Below, piece by piece: positions 1-5,022 of a stretch of DNA of 5,022 nucleotides. How positions within the stretch are numbered: the stretch's first letter is position 1; every line of letters starts with the position of its first letter. The DNA comes from Elusimicrobiota bacterium. Lineage in GTDB: Bacteria > Elusimicrobiota > Elusimicrobia > UBA1565 > UBA9628. Both the position numbers and the translations under genes were made by a program. The DNA lies in the NCBI GenBank assembly GCA_028717865.1, contig JAQUMZ010000231.1, positions 1-5,022 on the forward strand, written 5' to 3'. Under the pieces are notes generated by a model. That model ran no database searches. It was not told the DNA's origin and saw nothing but the letters and a program-made list of their open reading frames with translations.

Positions 1-71
1 GCCGCCAATAGCGATAACGACCATCTTCGCGGCATGATCGTATAGGAAGATAACAGCCTGCTGTTAACCAA
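1..71. other. AT-richer left edge, gene content undecided
   Basis: This stretch lies downstream of the leftward operon and is clearly lower in G+C than the neighbouring genes. Two incompatible readings are possible. On the plus strand, frame 1 is open from the edge for 14 codons (AANSDNDHLRGMIV) and stops at TAG 43-45, so it could be the tail of a convergent gene. On the minus strand, an ATG at 24-22 opens a frame reading MVVIAIGG to the edge, which resembles the first beta strand and glycine loop of several nucleotide-binding or kinase folds, but it has no good ribosome binding site. Another minus ATG at 35-33 gives MPRRWSLSLLA, which could begin a signal peptide. Too little sequence is present to choose. 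Confidence 0.3.
51..66 (-). terminator. Weak candidate terminator hairpin after the operon
   Basis: TAACAG (51-56) and CTGTTA (61-66) are perfect inverted repeats separated by a 4-base loop, giving a 6-bp stem. It lies 6 bases beyond the TAA stop codon (74-72) of the tRNA nucleotidyltransferase gene. Read on the minus strand it is followed by TCTTCC, not by a real run of T, and the stem is short and only half G+C. It could be a weak intrinsic terminator or a 3'-end stabilising hairpin. Chance is also possible. Confidence 0.25.
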
Positions 72-1577
72 TTATTGCAGGCGCTTCACGAATTCCACGG
101 CCTGCCGTCGGCTGCGTACGAGGCCCTCGGCCTGCGCTTCGCGCAGGCGCTCCAGGACCGCGCCGACCCGCGGTCCCGGGGGGATGTTCAGAAGGCGCAT
201 GACCGCGTGCCCGTCAAGCATCCGTTCGGGCACGGTCTTGCGGCCCGATTCGAAGTGCCTGCGCAGCAGTTCGCCGACGACCCGCAGGTGGCTGACCGTC
301 TTGCGGGCCTCCGCCGGCCGGACGGCGGCGAGGCCCGCGCCGTCCGGCGGTTCGGCGGCCGCCTTCAGCAGGGGTTCCAGGCGGCGGGCGGGCAGATAGC
401 TCGCGTGGTCGGCCCAGCAGACCAGCAGCAGGGGCAGGGCCTGCTCGCCGAGGTCCCGGAAGAGCCGGTAGACGGCCTTGTCGGTCAAGGCGCCGCCGGC
501 CGCGAGATTCCCTGGCCGCAGATGCTGGGCGATCACGGCCGAGACCGTATCGACGGTATCGTTGGGGAAGCGCAGGTCCTTGAGCAGGCGGGCCGCGCGC
601 CGGGCGCCGGCCTCGTCGTGGCCGAAGAAGCGCAGGCGGCCGCCGATGCGGCGCGCCGTCTCGGGCTTGGAGACGTCGTGCAGGAGCGCCGCCAGCATCA
701 AGGCCGCCCGGCTCGGGCCGGGCCGCAGCCGTCCGCCCAGGGCCTCGCTCAGCGGCCGCGCGGTGTCGGGGAAGACGCGATCGAGGTTGGCGAGCATGAA
801 GTCCAGCCGGTCTATGACCGCGAGGGTGTGCTCCAAGACCCCCCCCTTGCCGTAGTAGCATTGCGCGCATTGCCGGGAGGGCTCGAGGTCCTCGAACAGC
901 GCGGTCAGCACGCCGGTTTCGTCCATCAGGCGGATCCAGCGGCCGCACCCCGGCTCGGAGAGCAGCAGGGACAGCTCCGCGCCGATGCGTTCGGCGGCGG
1001 GCTGGCGCACGCGCGAGCGTAGGCGGCGCAGCAGGCGCAGGGTCGCCGGCTCGATCGAAAAGCCCAACTGGGCGCCCAGGCGGAACGCCCGCAGCAGGCG
1101 CAAGGGGTCGGCCTTCAGGATTTCCTCGCTCTCGCAGCGCAGCCTTCCGGCCGCGAGGTCCGCCAGCCCCCCGCGGGGGTCGAGCAGCGCGGCGGGCGAA
1201 ATCTCCGCGCGCAGGCCGGGCGCGATCGGCAGCGCCAGGGCGTCGACCGTGAAGTCCCGGCGGGCGAGATCCTGGATGATGTCCGCGCCCTGCAGCTCGC
1301 TGATGTCGAGCTGGGCGATCGGCCCGGCGCCCCGCAGGACCAGCCGATAGACGCCCTGCTCCTCGTCCAGCGGGACGCACGCGGCGCGCAGGCGCCGGGC
1401 CAGCGCGCCGGCGCCTGCGCGCGCGCCGCGCGCCGCCAAGTCGAGGTCGAGCAGGGGCCGCCCGAGCCAGACGTCGCGCAAGGCTCCGCCGACGAGGTAG
1501 CACGGTCCGGGCAGGGCCGCGGCGGCCGCGCGCAGCAGCTGCGCGGCGCGCCTCGGCAGGCAGACGGGCGGCGCCAT
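72..1577 (-). CDS. tRNA nucleotidyltransferase / poly(A) polymerase family protein with HD domain (CCA-adding type)
   Basis: The protein has 501 residues. Class II enzymes of this family add CCA (or only CC or A) to tRNA 3' ends without a nucleic-acid template, in the cytoplasm. The nucleotidyltransferase head shows YLVGGALRD (27-35), the metal-binding DxD in DLDLA (D44, D46) and RRDFTVDALAL (106-116). The neck has ADPLRLLRAFRLG (156-168), whose D157 and R160 match the EDxxR nucleotide-selecting motif, and ERIGAEL (196-202). A C-terminal HD phosphohydrolase-type domain follows, with H250, H300-D301 (ALLHDVSKP) and H320-D321, as in longer bacterial CCA enzymes. The ATG start overlaps the stop of the acyl-CoA ligase by one base (TGATG) and lacks its own Shine-Dalgarno, so translation is probably coupled. 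The start is supported because the motif order begins soon after it, whereas the upstream continuation of this frame is a shadow of the ligase gene. Oddities are Asp112 where Asn is usual (RRDFTxNA), and a CxxC at 237-240. Family assignment is secure. Whether it adds CCA, CC or A alone is not. Confidence 0.93.
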   Translation of the reverse strand: MAPPVCLPRRAAQLLRAAAAALPGPCYLVGGALRDVWLGRPLLDLDLAARGARAGAGALARRLRAACVPLDEEQGVYRLVLRGAGPIAQLDISELQGADIIQDLARRDFTVDALALPIAPGLRAEISPAALLDPRGGLADLAAGRLRCESEEILKADPLRLLRAFRLGAQLGFSIEPATLRLLRRLRSRVRQPAAERIGAELSLLLSEPGCGRWIRLMDETGVLTALFEDLEPSRQCAQCYYGKGGVLEHTLAVIDRLDFMLANLDRVFPDTARPLSEALGGRLRPGPSRAALMLAALLHDVSKPETARRIGGRLRFFGHDEAGARRAARLLKDLRFPNDTVDTVSAVIAQHLRPGNLAAGGALTDKAVYRLFRDLGEQALPLLLVCWADHASYLPARRLEPLLKAAAEPPDGAGLAAVRPAEARKTVSHLRVVGELLRRHFESGRKTVPERMLDGHAVMRLLNIPPGPRVGAVLERLREAQAEGLVRSRRQAVEFVKRLQ

Positions 1578-3172
1578 CACCGCGGCGCCGCGCGCCGCGC
1601 CAGTTCCTGGCGGCGCAGTTCGCCCTTGAGCACTTTCTGGAGGGTGTTCTTGGGCAGGGCCGGGACGATCTCCACGTCGCGCGGCCGCTTGTAGCCGTCG
1701 AGCCGCTCGCGGCAGTGCCGCAGCAGGGCGGAGCGCTCCGCGCGGGCCTGGGGGCGCAGGACGACGAAAGCCTTGACGGTCTCGTCGCCGCGCCCGTCCG
1801 GGACGCCGATGACGGCGGCCTCGGCGACCGCGGCGTGCTCGAGCAGGACGGCCTCCACCGCGGCCGGGTACACCTTCAGCCCCTTGACGATGATCATGTC
1901 CTTGAGGCGGTCCTTGATCGTGAGGTAGCCGTCGGCGTCGATGCTGCCGACGTCGCCGGTCCGCAGCCACCCGTCGCGCGTGAAGGCCGCCCGCGTATCC
2001 TCGGGGCGGTTGTGGTAGCCCTTCATCACGCAGTCGCCGCGGATGCATATCTCGCCGTCCCGCCCCGGCGGCAGGGTCCGGCCCTGCTCGTCCACGGTCT
2101 TGATCCGCACTCCCTGTATGGGCACGCCCGCCGTGCCCGGCTTGCGCAGGCCGGGAGGGTTGATGGCGGCTATGGGCGAGGTCTCGGTCAGGCCGTAGCC
2201 CTCGTAGATCGGCACGTGCAGGGCCTGCTCGAAGACGCGCTGGACCGCGGGCGGCAGGGGGGCGGCTCCGGAGATGGCGAGGCGGACCTTGCGGAAGAAC
2301 CACCAGCGCAGCACGATCCGCTTGAGCCCGACGGATTCCTTGGCCAGGACCGCGAAGAGCGGCGGCACCGCCGTGAAGATCGTCACGCCGTGGCGGACCA
2401 TGAGGTTGAGCCAGGGCTTGGCCGGGGTGACCGAGGGCGCCACGGCGAACTTGATGCCGACGCGCATGCGCGCCAGGACGTTGGCGGTCCAGGCGAAGGT
2501 GTGGAACATGGGCAGTATGCACAAGGCCACGTCGCTGCGGCGCAGCTTCATGTGGGCGGCCGCCGCGGTGCAGTTGGTCACGAGGTTGCGGTGCGTGAGC
2601 ATGACGCCCTTGGGAATGCCGGTCGTGCCGGAGGTATAGAGGATCGCCGCCGTGTCGCTTTCCCGGGCCGCGGCCTGCGGCCCGCGGCGCCAGTCGCACT
2701 TCAGCAGCTCCGCGAAGGCCCGCGTCTCGGGGCCGCCGCGCGCGCCGCAGGCCGGCGGCGCGCCGCTGACCCAGAGGCGCCGCAGCGAGGCGACGGCGGG
2801 GGCGGCGGCCAGCAGTTGGGGCAGGAATTCGGCCTCGATCACGGCCGCCACGGCTCGGCAGTCGTTGAGCATGAAGGCCAGCTCCGCCGGCTTGGTGACC
2901 ATGAAATTGATGGGAACCGCGACGGCTCCCAGCCGCGCCAGGGCGAAATAGGTCACGATGAACGGCATGCCGTTGCGGTGCATGATGGCGACGCGCTCGC
3001 CCCGGCGCACTCCGCCCTCGCGCAGGCCCGCGGCGGCCGCCAGGACCAGGCGGCGCAGGCGGCGGTAGCTGTAGCGCCGGTCCAGGGCGGCCAAGGCGGT
3101 GCCGCGCCCGCGGCGGCGGGCGGCCGCGTCGAGCAGGTCGTTGAGCGTCCGGATGTTCTTGTCGCGCAGCAT
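1577..3172 (-). CDS. AMP-forming acyl-CoA synthetase (long-chain fatty acid CoA ligase-like)
   Basis: The protein has 531 residues, the usual size for the ANL superfamily. These cytoplasmic enzymes activate a carboxylic acid with ATP to an acyl-adenylate, then transfer it to CoA. The full motif set is present in order: phosphate loop YTSGTTGIPKG (179-189), FHTFAW (223-228), GYGLTETSP (325-333), the ribose-binding TGD (405-407, D407), the hinge region DRLKDMIIVKG (421-431) with GLKVYPAAVE after it, and the C-terminal catalytic lysine K513 within LPKNTLQKVLKGEL (507-519). Overall this looks most like FadD-type fatty acyl or aryl-CoA ligases, but the chain length of the substrate cannot be read from sequence. 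The start at 3172 suits the family N-terminus (NIRTLNDLLDAAARR), yet no clear Shine-Dalgarno precedes it. It lies 48 bp after the RAM-domain gene and its stop overlaps the next start, so it is the middle gene of an operon. Q512 replaces the glycine that usually precedes the catalytic lysine. There is no thiolation domain, so it is not a visible NRPS module. Confidence 0.93.
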   Translation of the reverse strand: MLRDKNIRTLNDLLDAAARRRGRGTALAALDRRYSYRRLRRLVLAAAAGLREGGVRRGERVAIMHRNGMPFIVTYFALARLGAVAVPINFMVTKPAELAFMLNDCRAVAAVIEAEFLPQLLAAAPAVASLRRLWVSGAPPACGARGGPETRAFAELLKCDWRRGPQAAARESDTAAILYTSGTTGIPKGVMLTHRNLVTNCTAAAAHMKLRRSDVALCILPMFHTFAWTANVLARMRVGIKFAVAPSVTPAKPWLNLMVRHGVTIFTAVPPLFAVLAKESVGLKRIVLRWWFFRKVRLAISGAAPLPPAVQRVFEQALHVPIYEGYGLTETSPIAAINPPGLRKPGTAGVPIQGVRIKTVDEQGRTLPPGRDGEICIRGDCVMKGYHNRPEDTRAAFTRDGWLRTGDVGSIDADGYLTIKDRLKDMIIVKGLKVYPAAVEAVLLEHAAVAEAAVIGVPDGRGDETVKAFVVLRPQARAERSALLRHCRERLDGYKRPRDVEIVPALPKNTLQKVLKGELRRQELARRAAPR

Positions 3173-3189
3173 CAGCCGAAAACCCGCGC

Positions 3190-3203
3190 CCGCGGCGCCG
3201 CGG
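3190..3203. repeat. 14-bp perfect G+C palindrome between RAM and ligase genes
   Basis: CCGCGGCGCCGCGG is its own reverse complement. As RNA it could fold with a 5-bp stem and a 4-base loop. It sits in the 48-bp gap, 18 bases upstream of the ligase ATG, which has no obvious ribosome binding site. It could tune translation of the ligase, but such palindromes arise often by chance in DNA this G+C-rich. Confidence 0.35.
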
Positions 3204-3220
3204 CCCGGAGGCCTTCCCGG

Positions 3221-3454
3221 TCAGATCGCCGTCGTGATGAGGCTTTCAGTGGACAGCACCCCGGGAATGGCCCGGATGCCCCGCACGATCACGTTGGACA
3301 GGGTGGAGAGATCCTGGGTCTCGATGTCGAGGACCAAATCCCAGCGGCCGAACACGGCCGTGACGTGAGCGACCCCTTGGGTTTCCCGGATCTTGGCCAA
3401 GGCCTGCTTCTCCTGCCCCGCCATGAGCCGAACCAGCACCAGTCCCGTCACCAT
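3221..3454 (-). CDS. Stand-alone Lrp/AsnC ligand-binding (RAM) domain protein
   Basis: This is a small 77-residue protein consisting only of the Lrp/AsnC C-terminal effector domain (RAM, an alpha-beta sandwich). The alternating pattern fits: strand VTGLVLVRLM, helix EKQALAKIRET, GVAHVTAVFG with the family GxxD signature (G36, D39) then strand VLDIET, helix DLSTLSNVIVRGI and final IPGVLSTESLIT. The N-terminal helix-turn-helix of full regulators (about 150 residues) is absent, so it cannot bind DNA by itself. Such proteins form oligomers that bind amino acids or other small molecules and may regulate a partner protein. The chosen ATG at 3454 has a strong Shine-Dalgarno GAGGAG at 3468-3463, spaced about 8 bases. 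An ATG 21 codons upstream would start inside the -10 promoter element and is rejected. It is the first gene of the operon. The ligand is unknown. Confidence 0.88.
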   Translation of the reverse strand: MVTGLVLVRLMAGQEKQALAKIRETQGVAHVTAVFGRWDLVLDIETQDLSTLSNVIVRGIRAIPGVLSTESLITTAI

Positions 3455-3462
3455 ATCCGTTT

Positions 3463-3468
3463 CTCCTC
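3463..3468 (-). promoter_or_regulatory. Strong Shine-Dalgarno of the RAM-domain gene
   Basis: On the minus strand GAGGAG lies 8 bases before the ATG at 3454. It decides the start in favour of the 77-residue product over the longer open frame. It is the only strong Shine-Dalgarno seen in front of any gene in this window. Confidence 0.85.
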
Positions 3469-3507
3469 GCGCGGCATCTTCGCTTCCGTCGGATGCGGGC
3501 AAGGGCG

Positions 3508-3516
3508 AGTATACCA
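3508..3516 (-). promoter_or_regulatory. Extended -10 promoter of the leftward operon
   Basis: Read on the minus strand, TGGTATACT gives a TGn extension followed by TATACT, one mismatch from the sigma-70 -10 consensus TATAAT. No good -35 hexamer is seen at 16-18 bp spacing (CAACGA or similar), which extended -10 promoters tolerate. Transcription would begin near 3501, leaving a leader of about 47 bases before the RAM-domain ATG, and would continue through the ligase and tRNA nucleotidyltransferase genes. It is the only AT-rich promoter-like segment in several kilobases of G+C-rich sequence. Confidence 0.6.
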
Positions 3517-3517
3517 A

Positions 3518-3531
3518 AATAATGTATTATT
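3518..3531. promoter_or_regulatory. Palindromic candidate operator in the divergent promoter region
   Basis: AATAAT (3518-3523) and ATTATT (3526-3531) form a perfect inverted repeat around a GT spacer. It sits directly upstream of the operon's extended -10 element and 26 bases upstream of the divergent ATG at 3558, where a dimeric regulator could affect both directions. The same bases include a plus-strand TATTAT (3525-3530) that could act as a -10 for the rightward gene. It may simply be promoter AT-richness. No regulator with a DNA-binding domain is encoded in this window. Confidence 0.4.
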
Positions 3532-3557
3532 CGTTGCCGCGAAATCCGCGCGCGCGA

Positions 3558-5022
3558 ATGGCTAAACGCACCGACGGCAGGTTCCTTTTTCTGGCCCTGG
3601 CGGCCTTTTACGGTCTTTTCTTCGCGGGGCGGTGGGCCTGGCGCCGCGCCACTTTCGGGGTGCGGCTGGAGACCGCCCGGCGCGAGTATTTCCACGACCA
3701 GTTCGTGGACGTAGCCTTGCGCGCCCGCGATCCCGCGCTGCGCCGGCTTTGGGCGAGCCGGCCGCCGCGCGTGTCGGTCGTCCGGGAGGGCCGGACGGTT
3801 GCGACCGTGGCCGGCGCGGTCAGCCTGCCCCTGAAGCCTTCCGGCGCCGGCCTCTGGACGGCCCGCTGGCCCTGCCCTTGGAACGCGCCCGAAGGCGAAT
3901 ACGGCCTGGAGCTGTCCAGCGCGGCCGTCGCGGCTGGACGCCTGAGGGCGCGGCCCTTCCGCATCGTCCGGCGCCGGCCGCGGCCCCTGCCGCGGGGGTT
4001 CTCGGTCCTCACCCTGGAAAGCGACCTGGCGCTGGAAGGCCTGCGCGTCAAGGCTCCCGACGGGTCCTCCCGGGATTGGCGGGGCCTGCTGGACTGGGTG
4101 CAATACATGGGCGCCGACGCCTTCTGGGTGCTGGGCGGCCGTTCCCCCGGAGAGAAGCCGGGCGAGGTCTGGCTGAGCCGGAATTTCGAGTTCTTCCCCC
4201 GGCTGGCCCGCGAGTGCCGGCGCCGCGGCATCAAGTTCGGCCTCTACGCCCAGTGCTACCTGACCATGTCGGCCCAGCCGTTGCCCGGTCTCGAGTACGC
4301 CCTCGATGTCGTCGACGGCCGGCCGACGCCCACCCGCGCCATTTCCCTGCGCGAGGACAAGCGCGCGCGCGACGTCGCCGAGCTGCTGAGGAAGTTTCGC
4401 GACATCCCCGAGGTCGACTTCATCGGGCTCGATTACATACGCAACGCCCTGGGCGGCGTGGAATTGGCCGACGAATTCTACTCCGATATGGGGGCGCTGG
4501 TCCCCCCGCCCCCGGGCTACGACCAGCTCTCGCTCGAGGAGCGCATGGTGTTCTTCGCCCGCAAGAAGGCGATGCGCAAGGACGCGGCGTTCATCGACGC
4601 CTGGCAGTGGTGGCGCGCGCACCGGGCCTCGGCCGCCATACGCCGCATCAAGGCCGAGGTGGGCGAGGCCAAGCCCCTGTGGGCCTTCGTGCTCACCTGG
4701 GACAAGGGCTGGCATCACGGCCAGGATCCCGTGATGTTCAACGACGCCGGGGTCGACGCCGAGGCCCTGATGCTTTACGAGGCGGACGCGCGGCAGTACG
4801 ACGCCTTGCTTTCGGACTGGAAGCGCTACGTGCGCCGCGGCGACGCCCAACTCATAGTGGGCGACGTGGTGGATTGGCCGCTGCACCAGAGGAGTCCCGA
4901 CGGGCCGCGCGAGTTCCTCCGGCGCACGCTGCGGGCGGTCGACGGCATCTACGCCGACGGGCCGGCGCGCGGGTTGTTCGTCCACGACTTGGGGCGGGCG
5001 CTGTGGGGCCGGCTGGGGCCTT
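3558..5022 (+). CDS. Membrane-anchored protein with predicted TIM-barrel glycoside-hydrolase-like domain, 3' end beyond window
   Basis: The frame is open without a stop for 488 codons to the right edge, so the gene is partial at its 3' end. The N-terminus has a positive start (MAKR) and a hydrophobic segment at about 9-25 (LFLALAAFYGLFFAG) followed by WRR, which suggests a signal anchor with the rest outside the cytoplasm. Residues about 70-138 read as a beta-sandwich (RVSVVREG, GLWTARWPCPW, APEGEYGLEL), like accessory extracellular domains. From about 147 the alternating strand/helix order suggests a TIM barrel: GADAFWVLGG (185-194), helix FFPRLARECRRRGI, strand KFGLYAQCYL (226-235), DFIGLDYIRN (287-296), PLWAFVLTWDKGWHHG (373-388), LMLYEAD (404-410) and QLIVGDVVDWP (431-441). 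This order resembles GHL10-like or DUF4434-type barrels. D292, E408 and the many aromatics are possible active-site residues, but this is inference. No Shine-Dalgarno precedes ATG 3558. An in-frame ATG at 3522 would add 12 residues but lies in the palindrome. The carbohydrate substrate is unknown. Confidence 0.8.
   Translation, partial: MAKRTDGRFLFLALAAFYGLFFAGRWAWRRATFGVRLETARREYFHDQFVDVALRARDPALRRLWASRPPRVSVVREGRTVATVAGAVSLPLKPSGAGLWTARWPCPWNAPEGEYGLELSSAAVAAGRLRARPFRIVRRRPRPLPRGFSVLTLESDLALEGLRVKAPDGSSRDWRGLLDWVQYMGADAFWVLGGRSPGEKPGEVWLSRNFEFFPRLARECRRRGIKFGLYAQCYLTMSAQPLPGLEYALDVVDGRPTPTRAISLREDKRARDVAELLRKFRDIPEVDFIGLDYIRNALGGVELADEFYSDMGALVPPPPGYDQLSLEERMVFFARKKAMRKDAAFIDAWQWWRAHRASAAIRRIKAEVGEAKPLWAFVLTWDKGWHHGQDPVMFNDAGVDAEALMLYEADARQYDALLSDWKRYVRRGDAQLIVGDVVDWPLHQRSPDGPREFLRRTLRAVDGIYADGPARGLFVHDLGRALWGRLGP

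Noticed and set aside
75..1022. 315-codon plus-strand open frame and the nested shorter ones
   Set aside because: They are antisense to the motif-rich tRNA nucleotidyltransferase and show no recognisable protein features.
1578..2699. Upstream part (374 codons) of an 875-codon minus-strand open frame
   Set aside because: It is out of frame with the clearly recognised acyl-CoA ligase and has a low-complexity Arg/Gly/Pro/Ala/His composition. The real gene in this frame starts at 1577.
3455..3517. 21-residue N-terminal extension of the RAM protein from an ATG at 3517
   Set aside because: It would start upstream of the predicted transcription start, lacks a ribosome binding site, and the ATG at 3454 has a strong Shine-Dalgarno.
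3522..3557. Alternative ATG start for the barrel protein giving 12 more residues
   Set aside because: It lies inside the palindrome and promoter-like AT island without a Shine-Dalgarno. The ATG at 3558 gives a compact signal-anchor N-terminus, although it also lacks a Shine-Dalgarno, so some doubt remains.
1715..3565. 616-codon plus-strand open frame
   Set aside because: It is antisense to the ligase and RAM genes, rich in Gly/Asp/His/Gln/Arg with no domain pattern. It is typical of a G+C-driven shadow.
3246..4985. 579-codon minus-strand open frame
   Set aside because: It is antisense to the plus-strand barrel gene and overlaps the RAM gene in another frame. The barrel frame has a signal anchor and regular strand/helix pattern, while this one does not.

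Overview
The window is GC-rich bacterial DNA, roughly 70% G+C in the coding parts. It holds three complete genes on the minus strand, arranged as one compact leftward operon, and one divergent plus-strand gene that runs off the right edge. Gene density, the TGATG start/stop overlap and the G/C-biased third codon positions fit a free-living bacterium. A GC-rich Elusimicrobiota-like lineage is one guess, but nothing here proves a phylum. The high G+C also creates very long shadow reading frames (up to about 875 codons) that are not genes.

Layout from left to right. Positions 1-71 are AT-richer and non-coding or edge-coding, with a small hairpin just past the end of the operon. Positions 72-1577 (minus) encode a class II tRNA nucleotidyltransferase (CCA-adding/poly(A) polymerase family) with a C-terminal HD domain. 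Positions 1577-3172 (minus) encode an AMP-forming acyl-CoA synthetase-type ligase. Positions 3221-3454 (minus) encode a 77-residue stand-alone Lrp/AsnC ligand-binding (RAM) domain without a DNA-binding part. Positions 3455-3557 are a divergent intergenic region containing an AT-rich island, an extended -10 promoter for the operon and a 14-bp perfect palindrome. Positions 3558-5022 (plus) encode the first 488 residues of a membrane-anchored, extracytoplasmic protein that looks like a beta-sandwich followed by a TIM-barrel of the glycoside-hydrolase-like (GHL10-like) type.

Transcription of the operon would start near 3500 and run RAM-domain protein, acyl-CoA ligase, tRNA nucleotidyltransferase. 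The first gene has a strong Shine-Dalgarno sequence, the second has no evident one, and the third appears to be translated by coupling to the second. The RAM protein may sense a small molecule (amino acid or similar) and could be linked to the metabolism served by the ligase. This is inference from position. No RNA gene, insertion sequence, CRISPR array or phage feature was seen. The least described element is the divergent membrane-anchored barrel protein and its shared, palindrome-containing promoter region.
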